From Sphingobacteriales bacterium UTBCD1 (GTDB lineage Bacteria > Bacteroidota > Bacteroidia > Chitinophagales > Chitinophagaceae), in NCBI GenBank assembly GCA_002066995.1, contig MWTC01000052.1:164925-228924 (forward strand): 64,000 nt of DNA, given 5' to 3'. The first letter of the stretch is position 1. Each line of letters begins with the position of its first letter. The notes under the pieces are model-generated. The model did not search any database. It was not told where the DNA came from and worked only from the letters and a program-made list of their open reading frames with translations. Shown in pieces: positions 16,119 to 24,271 of the stretch. Position numbers and translations under genes: made by a program.

Positions 16119-16868
16119 TTAGTTCGGGTAACTTTTCAAATGGGTAATTAGCTTATTATCGTTGCCTGAAATGATAATTAGTTTTTCTTTATAGCCATCC
16201 CCGAATGATTTAGCTATTGCAGTCCGATTAGTAATATCTAAATCTTTGAATGAACGATAAAATCTTTGTGCGCTGCAATCAGGATATTTTTCTTTGGAGT
16301 ATGCCTCAATTTCAGTTCTTATAAACTGTCCATTGTCATTTTTTTCAAACGGCTTTTCAGCACCCATTTCAATTCTTAGCCAATGGTATAAAGCATAAAA
16401 TTTAGCAGGTATCTTTATTCTCTTGTCTTTCCCTGCTTTTTGTTCCTCACCCTCTCTGCTTTCTTTTCTTTTGGTGCAATATTCTATCCACGCTGTAATA
16501 AATGCATAGTAATAGTTTTGTTCGTTATCATGCATATATTCAGGTAAATATTTGAGGTGTTCTTTCGCTGTCTTAATTTCCCATTCAGCAAACAGTTGTT
16601 CACTATTTGCTTTTTTACCCTTCGCCCATTTATCGTATTCTCGGTTAAATACTTCATTTAATTTTTTCTCATTGCTGTAATCAATAAGCACACCAATTAC
16701 ACTGCCCTTGTGATATACCCCTAATTCTTTCTTTTCTTCTATTATCTTGCTATGTTCGGGGTTATTCTCATCTAATGGTATGTCTTCACTAAGCTTTCTG
16801 TTAACGTAAGACTTAGCAATTAATACTTTACCTTTTGGCGTATCTATCCAAGATTCCTCCTTCATCAT
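16119..16868 (-). CDS. Element protein of unknown function (249 residues)
   Basis: I do not recognise a family. The sequence is charged and mainly helical, rich in Lys and Glu, without signal peptide or membrane segment. The N-terminal 90 residues mix short strands (GKVLIAKSYVN, KGSVIGVLIDYSN) with helices; the middle has EHLKYLPEYMHDNEQNYYYAFITAWIEYCTKR; the C-terminal part contains PAKFYALYHWLRIEMGAEKPF and a likely helical DNA- or protein-contact region ending NKLITHLKSYP. Similar acidic-helical proteins in Bacteroidota elements are often uncharacterised accessory genes. It lies 98 bases upstream of the HTH gene and 160 bases downstream of the lipoprotein gene. Confidence 0.7.
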   Translation of the reverse strand: MMKEESWIDTPKGKVLIAKSYVNRKLSEDIPLDENNPEHSKIIEEKKELGVYHKGSVIGVLIDYSNEKKLNEVFNREYDKWAKGKKANSEQLFAEWEIKTAKEHLKYLPEYMHDNEQNYYYAFITAWIEYCTKRKESREGEEQKAGKDKRIKIPAKFYALYHWLRIEMGAEKPFEKNDNGQFIRTEIEAYSKEKYPDCSAQRFYRSFKDLDITNRTAIAKSFGDGYKEKLIIISGNDNKLITHLKSYPN

Positions 16869-17030
16869 GTCTTTTATGCTTTTAAGTTTTACAAACTCAG
16901 TTTTATCTTGCCGGCTGCTTTACGTTTGGCCCGGTCAATGACCTTCTATAAACCTGGGGTGGTTTTCAGTTCACAGTGCTCCCGTTTTATTTTACGTCTT
17001 TTTTCAACGGGAATTAGAATGAAAGGTATT

Positions 17031-17591
17031 TTAATATATACACTTTATGTTTTTAAACTGGCCGTCTGTAATTATCGTTGTACCCCTTAATGAATAATCC
17101 GGACCACCACCTCCCAAGATTCCTAATGGTGTTAATTTTCCAGTAAAATTTCCACTTATTAAGCCATTTGAATAAGAGGTAATATTAATACTAAAATAAT
17201 CGCCGTTATAAATCACCCCCGACTGCATCCCATTATTAGTCATTACGCCATTAGCCCAAGATGCGCCAAGAGAAACACTGTCGTATCTATAGTTTTTGAG
17301 TGATAGACTATCGGTCTCTATTTCTACCACCCAAGCAATATTCGCTCCCTTTTGTGCATTTAATATATACGTCGTTTGTGGGAGAGCTACTCCCGGTAAA
17401 TGTTTTGCAAAAAAAACATATTCGAGACTTGTTACATCCACATTACGAATAGTGACAGGAGTTCCATTCACTTTATATTGAAATATTCCATTGGCAGTTG
17501 AAGGATCGTTAATTGCATTTGGGTCAGTAGAGCAGGATAAAAAATCTATTGACACTGTAAGTAGCAAAACGAATAATAAAATCTGTTTCAT
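17031..17591 (-). CDS. Element-borne lipoprotein
   Basis: From the ATG at 17591 the protein has 186 residues and begins MKQILLFVLLLTVSIDFLSC, a lipoprotein signal with lipobox Cys at residue 20; a longer in-frame start exists at 17618. The rest is a beta-rich domain with GIFQYKVNGTPVTI and SINITSYSNGLISGNFTGKLTP, resembling small exported beta-sandwich lipoproteins common in Bacteroidota. It is the first gene after the integrase, 32 bases from it, and is the only obvious envelope-directed cargo of the element. Surface or periplasmic location follows from the lipobox; the function is unknown. Confidence 0.75.
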   Translation of the reverse strand: MKQILLFVLLLTVSIDFLSCSTDPNAINDPSTANGIFQYKVNGTPVTIRNVDVTSLEYVFFAKHLPGVALPQTTYILNAQKGANIAWVVEIETDSLSLKNYRYDSVSLGASWANGVMTNNGMQSGVIYNGDYFSINITSYSNGLISGNFTGKLTPLGILGGGGPDYSLRGTTIITDGQFKNIKCIY

Positions 17592-17622
17592 AGTCTGAGG
17601 GTATTTATAAATTATCAAAAAA

Positions 17623-18870
17623 TTATACTGCCTGCATAATATTCTTAAATGCTGTTAATGCACTAAATGTTTCCTTTTTCTTCTCATCTTCAAAGCCAGC
17701 TAAATAATTTTTAGTTGTTTTTATATTACTATGTCCTAATGCTTCGCTTATGAATTCGGTACTCGCTCCACTTCGTTGTAAAATAGTGGCAAAACTGTGT
17801 CGGGCTACATAGGTTGTTATGTCTGTTGTAATATTAAGTTTGTCGGCTATAACTTTCATGCGACAGTTTATTAATTTCGTTAATTGTTGTATTAACTGCC
17901 TTTGCCTTTCGGGTGTTTCTTTACCGGATAAAATGGGGAAAATAAACTCATCGCCATGTACTTTTTTATTTCCCCATCTTCTTATAATGGATTTGGCATC
18001 ATCTGAGAGTGGAATTCTTATCGGTTCAATGTTTCTTTTGGTCCTAACTGTTTTTGCCCGTTCAAATTCTAACATATCATTCTTAATATTAGAATATCTG
18101 AGTAGGCACATATCTTTTACATTTATTCCACTGCACAGATACATGAATATCCACAAGTCTTTTGCCATTGCTTCCGTGCTCCCGTCTGCAGGCTTAAAAT
18201 AGTAAATTGAAGTGATGTCTTTAAGGGAGAGAGCTTTCTTAATATTGTTTGCCGTAGGTATTTCATATTTCCTTTTCCCAAAAGGATAATATTCCTTAGT
18301 TAACTGCCCTTCTGCAATTGCATTATTAAATAGAGTACGAAGTGAGCGCAAATAGATTCCTACAGTAGTAACACTATTCCCATTGCCCAGCATCCATTTT
18401 TCATATTTCTGTAAAAAATCGTTATTAATATCAGAGAGTTTAATACCCGGAGCAAATTTACTCAGGCTTCTTTGAGCACATTCGTAGGAAACTGCTGTGC
18501 CTATTCTTTCAGCTTCTTTTAATTTTTCAATGTATTCAGAAAATGCAAGTTCAAGCGTGCCTTTAGCAGCCCGGTCGGTTAAATAATGCTTTTCAAAACT
18601 ATGCCAGGCAAAAACCGGAAGCATTTCGATTATTTCAATAGCCTTATTTTCAAACGCAAGTATTTTCTTTTTTAATTCTTTCTCTTTGTCAGTTTGTCGC
18701 TCACCAAATAGCGAGCGTTTAAAATTTTTTTCAGTTAAGTCATATGGGGTTGGGTAATATTTCTGTTTCCGTTCAAAAGTTACCCTGAGCTTAACTGGAT
18801 AAAGCCCGTTTTTCTTTATCCTGCGAGTATCCAGTATAATTGAGGTTTTTGCGCTTCTCGGCATTTGCAT
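17623..18870 (-). CDS. Tyrosine recombinase/integrase of the element
   Basis: The protein has about 415 residues. An arm-binding N-terminal part (KNGLYPVKLRVTFERKQKYYPTPY) is followed by a SAM-like core-binding domain and a catalytic domain. Numbered from the upstream TTG at 18885, the box II Arg362-His363 (YVARHSFAT), His385 (ALGHSN) and nucleophile Tyr394 (TKNYL) are present, and Lys283 fits the beta-hairpin Lys. The Arg I position reads CSGINVKD, Asn255 in place of Arg, as in several Bacteroidota integrases that lack this Arg. ATG codons at 18870 and 18864 are better starts than the TTG. The gene adjoins attR and would catalyse integration at tRNA-Asn. Confidence 0.93.
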   Translation of the reverse strand: MQMPRSAKTSIILDTRRIKKNGLYPVKLRVTFERKQKYYPTPYDLTEKNFKRSLFGERQTDKEKELKKKILAFENKAIEIIEMLPVFAWHSFEKHYLTDRAAKGTLELAFSEYIEKLKEAERIGTAVSYECAQRSLSKFAPGIKLSDINNDFLQKYEKWMLGNGNSVTTVGIYLRSLRTLFNNAIAEGQLTKEYYPFGKRKYEIPTANNIKKALSLKDITSIYYFKPADGSTEAMAKDLWIFMYLCSGINVKDMCLLRYSNIKNDMLEFERAKTVRTKRNIEPIRIPLSDDAKSIIRRWGNKKVHGDEFIFPILSGKETPERQRQLIQQLTKLINCRMKVIADKLNITTDITTYVARHSFATILQRSGASTEFISEALGHSNIKTTKNYLAGFEDEKKKETFSALTAFKNIMQAV

Positions 18871-18918
18871 ACAATTTGCATACAAATATAATTAAATAAC
18901 AAATAATAATTATAAATA

Positions 18919-18996
18919 AACAGCCATAATCAAATCTTTATTCAGCCTATATTTCAAAAGGTTATAGCTGTTTTTTTATGCCTTTTTTATAACCTT
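18919..18996. repeat. Overlapping inverted repeats between integrase and attR
   Basis: AACAGCCATAA (18919-18929) pairs with TTATAGCTGTT (18962-18972) with one mismatch, and AAGGTTATA (18958-18966) pairs perfectly with TATAACCTT (18988-18996). The two hairpins share 18962-18966, so only one can form at a time. The region lies between the integrase start and attR, where arm-type and excisionase sites are expected. Confidence 0.5.
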
Positions 18997-19013
18997 GTTT
19001 TTGTCTTAAAATA

Positions 19014-19059
19014 TGACTGTTAATCAGAGGGTCACTGGTTCAAGTCCAGTCTGAGGAGC
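19014..19059 (+). repeat. attR: 46 bp direct repeat, tRNA-Asn 3' fragment
   Basis: Identical to 12442-12487. It begins just 5' of the anticodon loop and lacks the acceptor 5' strand and D arm, so it is not a functional tRNA; it marks the right boundary of the element. Confidence 0.95.
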
Positions 19060-19063
19060 TAAA

Positions 19064-19101
19064 AAAAATCAAGGGTCCAATTTCCGGGCCCTTGATTTTT
19101 T
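19064..19101. terminator. Strong bidirectional terminator, original tRNA-Asn terminator
   Basis: A perfect 12 bp stem pairs AAAAATCAAGGG (19064-19075) with CCCTTGATTTTT (19089-19100), extended by a short inner TCC/GGG pairing, with A and T tracts on the two sides. It lies 4 bases after attR and 25 bases before the stop of the convergent S10 peptidase gene. Before insertion it would have followed tRNA-Asn directly. Confidence 0.85.
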
Positions 19102-19125
19102 CTGTATTAATAATTTTATCTTTTT

Positions 19126-20691
19126 TTAGTGAGTATCATTGATAAATTTTGCCACTGCATCATGCAATGATTTCAAAGCTTCGGGATGCAGGTACACCAT
19201 GTGGCCCGATTCGAAATATTTGTATTGAATATTCTTTTGCAGTGAAGCAGGCATCGGCAGGTGCTTCATTTCAAATTTTCCTTCGAAATAAGGAGTGCCC
19301 AGGTCGTAATATCCTCCGGTCAGTAATACTTTCATTGACGGATTGTAAATCATAGCCCTTGCCAGATCGTTCATAACATTGGGGAAGCCGATGAACCCTC
19401 TTCTGCGAAAATTCCATGGCTGCACATTCCCGCTGGGTTTATATTGCATCTCGTTACCAAACTTCAGATCATTGCGCACATAAGAGTTAAGTGTGGAAGT
19501 AAATGCGGCTGAAATATAAGAATCCATTGGATCGTATTGAGCAGTTTCACTTAAAGGATCTATTGCATCTCCGGCAAAACGTGAATCCAGCCTGCCCGTG
19601 ATCTGGTTATTATCCCCGAGCAGGGTTTGAGAAAATTGCGGACCCGTTACCCTCAGGTTTGCTTTTTTGATATATTCTACAGAAAGGCCGGTGTAATTAT
19701 GCAGTTTCTCCGCAATGCTATTACGTGTAGCATCATCAAGATCGGCGCCTTTATTAAGTGCCAATGCATAATCTGTCATGGCAAATTGTTCTACTTCTTT
19801 TAAGAAAGGCTCTAATCCTTTGGGCTGAACGGGTAATTTTTTATGATAGTAAGCAGTGGCTGCATAAGAGGGAAGAATCAGTTCATAGGGCAGATCAGTT
19901 CCCGGGTTACCGGAAAGTGTTTCAGTCATATTGCTGTAGGTGAGCAGTTGTGAAAGCAAAATCACTCCGTTAAGACTTATATTTTTTTGGCTCTGGAGGA
20001 TATTGGATACTACTGCAGACCTGAATGTTCCATAGCTTTCACCAAAGAGATATTTGGGAGACTCCCATCTGTTGAAATCAGTGATGAACTGAGCAATAAA
20101 ATTTGCGAATGCCTGCCCATCCTCATCAATACCGAAAAAATCTTTAGGCTCACCTGCACCCCCTTTTTCTTTTGTGATAATATCGCCAAATCCGGTACCG
20201 GGAGCATCAATAAATACAAGGTCACTGGCATCTAACAGGCTGTAATCATTATTGACAGTACTGTAAGGGGCGCTTGATCGTTCCATATCTTTTAGATTTA
20301 CTTTTTGCGGACCCCAGCAACCCATGTGCAGCCAGAGGGTAGCGCTTCCGGGCCCTCCGTTGTATATAAAAGTGATTGGCCGTTTTGCAACATCCTTTTC
20401 ACCCTCTTTGAAATAAGCGACGTAAGACATGCCTATTGTGGGAACATCCTGCGAGTTCTTTAATACCAATATACCGGCATCGGCTTCATAGCTAATTTGT
20501 TTTCCTGTTATAGTTACACTGCCATGCGTTACCGACTTTTGTGATTTGTTGACAACCTTAACATTGGCGGAACTGCTGTCACGCATAGTTGCTGTTGTTC
20601 TCTGAAAAGTATTTTCTCTTCCCGGTTGAGCATTTGAAAAAATCACCGGAAATATCAACCCGGCTGCCAGCAAAATTTTTTTACAATACAT
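19126..20691 (-). CDS. S10 family serine carboxypeptidase-like peptidase
   Basis: The 521-residue exported protein has a signal peptide at about 1-21 (ending SNAQ). The S10 signatures are present: FIYNGGPGSATLWLHMG at about 108-124 for the oxyanion hole, the nucleophile Ser219 in FGESYGT, Asp463 in GGYYDLGTP and His497 in ESGHMVY. The enzyme is expected to release C-terminal residues from peptides in the periplasm or outside the cell. It has the long loops typical of bacterial S10 enzymes. The gene stands alone; a -7-like TACTTTTG lies at 20742-20749 on its strand. Confidence 0.92.
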   Translation of the reverse strand: MYCKKILLAAGLIFPVIFSNAQPGRENTFQRTTATMRDSSSANVKVVNKSQKSVTHGSVTITGKQISYEADAGILVLKNSQDVPTIGMSYVAYFKEGEKDVAKRPITFIYNGGPGSATLWLHMGCWGPQKVNLKDMERSSAPYSTVNNDYSLLDASDLVFIDAPGTGFGDIITKEKGGAGEPKDFFGIDEDGQAFANFIAQFITDFNRWESPKYLFGESYGTFRSAVVSNILQSQKNISLNGVILLSQLLTYSNMTETLSGNPGTDLPYELILPSYAATAYYHKKLPVQPKGLEPFLKEVEQFAMTDYALALNKGADLDDATRNSIAEKLHNYTGLSVEYIKKANLRVTGPQFSQTLLGDNNQITGRLDSRFAGDAIDPLSETAQYDPMDSYISAAFTSTLNSYVRNDLKFGNEMQYKPSGNVQPWNFRRRGFIGFPNVMNDLARAMIYNPSMKVLLTGGYYDLGTPYFEGKFEMKHLPMPASLQKNIQYKYFESGHMVYLHPEALKSLHDAVAKFINDTH

Positions 20692-21188
20692 AAAGTTGAA
20701 TTTAAATTTAAAAAATGAATAACAGGGCAGGATTTCATTTTCAAAAGTAAGCTAATAGTATAGGCAGGAAATCCCGTTCATCAATTTATTGGTACGCTGA
20801 TAAGAAATTGAAGCAGCTGTTATATTATTAAATGAGATTCAAGATGCACAGAATATCGGGTATGGTGCAGGGGCCTGAATTCATTTATTCATGGCAACAT
20901 CCAATTATGCCTGAGTATTTTTTATAGTTCCAAACTTATGATTAAAAAGAGGAGCGGAATAAAATTCTAGTGTTAAGCACACGTTAACCCTTAATCTGAC
21001 CGGAGATAAAAATTAGGCAATAGTCATTCCGGGTGCATCTATTATTGTTGCTTCATTTTTTTTCTGCTCCTGAAGCGGTTTACAAATTTATAATGTGAAT
21101 GAAACATGATCAGCTCCTCTCTTGAGTGAAAATAATCCGGAGCGAAGCTATCTTTTACAATTGCCTCTGCCCGGTATAAAATCATTTC
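20692..21188. other. Intergenic region, about 500 bases
   Basis: AT-rich, no convincing gene on either strand. It holds the likely promoter of the S10 peptidase gene (CAAAAGTA at 20742-20749, read on the minus strand) and the 3' flank of the T9SS gene. A further CAAATTTA at 21083-21090 also fits TAnnTTTG on the minus strand, but is 390 bases from a start. I see nothing else. Confidence 0.5.
20742..20749 (-). promoter_or_regulatory. -7 element for S10 peptidase gene
   Basis: On the minus strand this reads TACTTTTG, matching TAnnTTTG, about 50 bases before the ATG at 20691. No clear TTTG lies at the proper distance upstream. Confidence 0.4.
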
Positions 21189-24026
21189 CTACTCCTTTAC
21201 AAATTTTAGAGAATATATCTCGCCATTGCCGGACAGTTTTAAAATGTAAACACCACGAACCAGGGATGACACATCAATTTTATTATTGCCTGTGGATATT
21301 CCTTTTTTCAAAACTTTGCCTGCAATATCTGTAATACTGTATTGGCCATAAGTTATCGTACTGCTGACATTTATTTCTGTGTGAACCGGATTGGGGTAAA
21401 TGCCGGTCTTATTCAGCACATCAGTAGATAGTTTTACTGTTTTGCTGAAACTGATCTTGTCATCCAGGTCAGTCTCTTTAATCCGGAAATAATGAATCCC
21501 TTTTTCTGCAACAGGTACGATGCAACTGTACCGGCCGGTAGTATTGGGTAGCTCAGTGCAGGCATCTTTGTAATGAATTCCGTCTTCACTTTGCTGGGCA
21601 ATGTAATTTTTTATGTCAATTTGATTAGTGACCACCCAGGTGATCTGAACATTATCATTATTCAGCCATACGGCCTGTATATTCACCCAGGTTACAGGTA
21701 ATGCACTGTAGTTTTTCCGGATAAAAAAGTCGCTGAATCCTGTTACGGTAAATTCGACAAAATAACCGCCATCAGCAACGGTCCCCCACGCATCCGGAGT
21801 AATTTGAGTAATCGCAGCTGATTCATTGATTTTATCCGGAACCGTGTTGGGTATTCCCGTATGAGGTTGCTTGATCACTGCAAGCATTCCCGGGTTTGTA
21901 ATTGACGGGTCTGCATTCTTAAGGTTATTCAAGTCCTCTTCGCTGAAATAAAGACGAACTTTTATTGGAGTGCCTGAAGGATCATTGGGTGGCTGTATGG
22001 TAAAATTCCTGTCTAAATAAAAATGGTTATTGAGTTGCCGGATGGCATTTTGGTTTTCGTAAACGAAAACCTGGAAAGCGCCCAATTTAAAATCATCTTT
22101 AACGGCTGCCAGGGAAGAGTTGGTAGTTGGATCGGTAAATAATGCCCAAAGACCCGATGTACCATATAAATTATTGATGAACGAAATATTTGAAGCAGGT
22201 AATAATTTTTTTACCTTAATTGCCGGTGGGGTAAAGTTGCTGGTTGACAAGCCATCCAGGTGCCTCATCACAATATCTCTCTGGTAAGTGTCATTTACAA
22301 AATATTCCGAAGCAACGACCCCTTTACCATTTACCGGATCTACAACCAGCCAGGGTGTCAATCCTTTGGATGGTTCTACAGGAGTTCCCATGGGATTCCA
22401 GGTAACGTTTCCGTTTTCATTTAACGGGCTTACCCGCAAATACCGGTCTGTTTCCCCGATATAAAAGACCACCGTACCATCAGATCCGGCAGCAATGTGA
22501 GGAATATTATAATAAATATCAGTGCCTGAACCCGGATAACCGTACACTTCCTGCCCTAATACGAGCGGGCTCCGGTCTGCACGGACTGATGAAGTGGAAA
22601 ATGAATCTGAAGCTACTCTTTGTAATTTAATGACATTGGTTTCAATAACACTTTGGGGGCTTGCGGGAACTTTGGCAGCAAAATAAATTCTGTCTTTTAA
22701 TCCGGCTAGAGAAAAATCAAAATATCTGTTGGTGGCATTTGATATCATTAAAGTATCTCTTCCATAATTGACTTTATCAAGACCGGGTTTTCTTGTATTT
22801 ACTAGTGTCATAGGACGATAATACGGTGCATTGGTAAAAGGATAGGGAATGCTGTCATATTTTTCATCTGCAAGGGAAAAGTATCTCAGATGCTGTAAGC
22901 CATAAGAATCATTGGTATAACGGCTGCAGACCAATCCATTAATAATAATGTTTACGTTCCCATCAGTAGATAAAGCGGCACCCCTGACATAATTAGCTGT
23001 TGCCAGGTTTTCTGTCACCTGAAGGAACCCATTGCTTCTTTGGATATAGTTCTCCCTGATTATTGCATCACATTGCTGAAGGATTTTATCAAAAAAATAT
23101 TGATACATAACCACCGTACTGTCTTTCTTATAAAAGAGAACATCATTATAAGGCGCATCCCGGTGTACATAACTATCTTTTTTTACTCTGACCAGTTTAT
23201 TATAGCCGATATAATTTCTTTCGTAAAGATTATCCGCAATTTCATATAAAACCATAGATACGTTACATCCTCCCTGCAGGTCGGGATATAAATGAAAGTC
23301 TACTACTGAAGCATCCCTGGTGCCGATTTCTTTGAATATCTGGTTGCAGGGAAACTGAAGTATCGGCTTTTCATAGGTATTCACATTCATCAGCCCGCCA
23401 CCGTAAGATTTCATGGTTCCGTTTTCATCTTTCATGCAAAATGTATATAGATTTTCATTGTTATTGCCGCCGACATAACCGGCAAAAAAGCCCTTTTTCC
23501 CATCAGCGATCAATTGAAACAAATCATGCAGAATGGTAAGTTTGCTTGCAAGTATGTACCCTTCATTGGGAAAAACCACTGAACCATCGGGATTGATGTG
23601 CTGAACGACCGCACTGTATCCGCTGCTTCCGCTTAAGTTAGCATCATCTGTATAAATTACATAACAACCTCCACTGCTGTCCGTTGCAGTTTTTGAGTAA
23701 ATTCTAGATGTATTACCAATATAATCAGATAAATATTGAACATTAGGGCTGTTTCCAACCAGGATTCCATTGTCTGTCCATAACCGGTAACCTTCTTTAT
23801 CATACTTCTGGGCATATATTTGAGTTTTCCCTGACCTGGTGTCATTCCATATCAATATGAATCCGCTATCGGGAAATGTTTGCTGGATTACCACATTATT
23901 CTGGTTGCCGGCAATGGTGGTCACCTTCATGACAAGACTATCATAGAATTTATTATTGGTGTCGCTCCATTGTGCTGTAGCATGGAAAGAAAGGAATACC
24001 AGGAGAAAAAGTATAAATATTCTCAT
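21189..24026 (-). CDS. T9SS type A sorting domain protein, large exported protein
   Basis: From the ATG at 24026 (MRIFILFLLVFLSFHATAQ) the protein has 945 residues: signal peptide, then a long repetitive beta-rich region with propeller-like elements (such as GFILIWNDTRSGKTQIYAQKY), a middle region without recognised domain, a fibronectin-like stretch near 790-870 (VQITWVVTNQIDIKNYIAQQSEDGIHY), and a C-terminal T9SS type A sorting domain beginning GIYPNPVHTEINVSS and ending LKLSGNGEIYSLKFVKE. It should be exported by the type IX system and anchored or released at the cell surface. The passenger's activity is unknown. It lies downstream of a two-component system on the same strand with 245 bases between. 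Confidence 0.88.
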   Translation of the reverse strand: MRIFILFLLVFLSFHATAQWSDTNNKFYDSLVMKVTTIAGNQNNVVIQQTFPDSGFILIWNDTRSGKTQIYAQKYDKEGYRLWTDNGILVGNSPNVQYLSDYIGNTSRIYSKTATDSSGGCYVIYTDDANLSGSSGYSAVVQHINPDGSVVFPNEGYILASKLTILHDLFQLIADGKKGFFAGYVGGNNNENLYTFCMKDENGTMKSYGGGLMNVNTYEKPILQFPCNQIFKEIGTRDASVVDFHLYPDLQGGCNVSMVLYEIADNLYERNYIGYNKLVRVKKDSYVHRDAPYNDVLFYKKDSTVVMYQYFFDKILQQCDAIIRENYIQRSNGFLQVTENLATANYVRGAALSTDGNVNIIINGLVCSRYTNDSYGLQHLRYFSLADEKYDSIPYPFTNAPYYRPMTLVNTRKPGLDKVNYGRDTLMISNATNRYFDFSLAGLKDRIYFAAKVPASPQSVIETNVIKLQRVASDSFSTSSVRADRSPLVLGQEVYGYPGSGTDIYYNIPHIAAGSDGTVVFYIGETDRYLRVSPLNENGNVTWNPMGTPVEPSKGLTPWLVVDPVNGKGVVASEYFVNDTYQRDIVMRHLDGLSTSNFTPPAIKVKKLLPASNISFINNLYGTSGLWALFTDPTTNSSLAAVKDDFKLGAFQVFVYENQNAIRQLNNHFYLDRNFTIQPPNDPSGTPIKVRLYFSEEDLNNLKNADPSITNPGMLAVIKQPHTGIPNTVPDKINESAAITQITPDAWGTVADGGYFVEFTVTGFSDFFIRKNYSALPVTWVNIQAVWLNNDNVQITWVVTNQIDIKNYIAQQSEDGIHYKDACTELPNTTGRYSCIVPVAEKGIHYFRIKETDLDDKISFSKTVKLSTDVLNKTGIYPNPVHTEINVSSTITYGQYSITDIAGKVLKKGISTGNNKIDVSSLVRGVYILKLSGNGEIYSLKFVKE

Positions 24027-24179
24027 AGCCAATCTATTTTTTTAAATGAAAAAACATAAAATTTAAATGTAACCGTCAAAAATTTATTTATCTCTTCAAT
24101 ACGGCAGACGATGGGATTTCGCAGATGGATTTCTGAAAGATGGTATTACAAAAATGAAGTCTCCGGTTTTATAAGTCAA

Positions 24180-24195
24180 TCACTCATTTGAGTGA
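24180..24195. promoter_or_regulatory. Palindrome TCACTCA-TT-TGAGTGA upstream of the T9SS gene
   Basis: Perfect 7 bp inverted arms with a 2 base spacer, 154 bases upstream of the T9SS gene start. Twelve of fourteen central bases match a second palindrome at 24939-24952 beside the response regulator gene. This makes it a candidate site for that regulator. Confidence 0.5.
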
Positions 24196-24271
24196 ATTTT
24201 AATAAAATATCCGGAAAAATATTTGGGAGTTTTCTGAAAAGCAGTCTGGTGTATGACCGGAAACAGGTTCC

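Larger units (their letters stand above)
12442..19059. mobile_element. 6.6 kb integrative element in tRNA-Asn
   Basis: Perfect 46 bp direct repeats bound the element (12442-12487 and 19014-19059), giving a unit of 6,572 bp from one repeat to the next. All seven genes lie on the minus strand and begin, at the right end, with a tyrosine integrase next to attR. The gene order is integrase, lipoprotein, unknown protein, HTH/excisionase-like, RepA-like ATPase, zinc-finger/Toprim protein, small basic protein. This is the integration-plus-replication core common in Bacteroidota mobile elements. I see no relaxase, coupling protein, conjugation, capsid or terminase gene, so transfer would need a helper. 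Its genes give no stop or frameshift signs of decay. Confidence 0.93.

Noticed and set aside
19014..19059. Second tRNA-Asn gene
   Set aside because: Only the 3' 46 bases are present; the acceptor 5' strand and D arm are missing. It is the attR copy.
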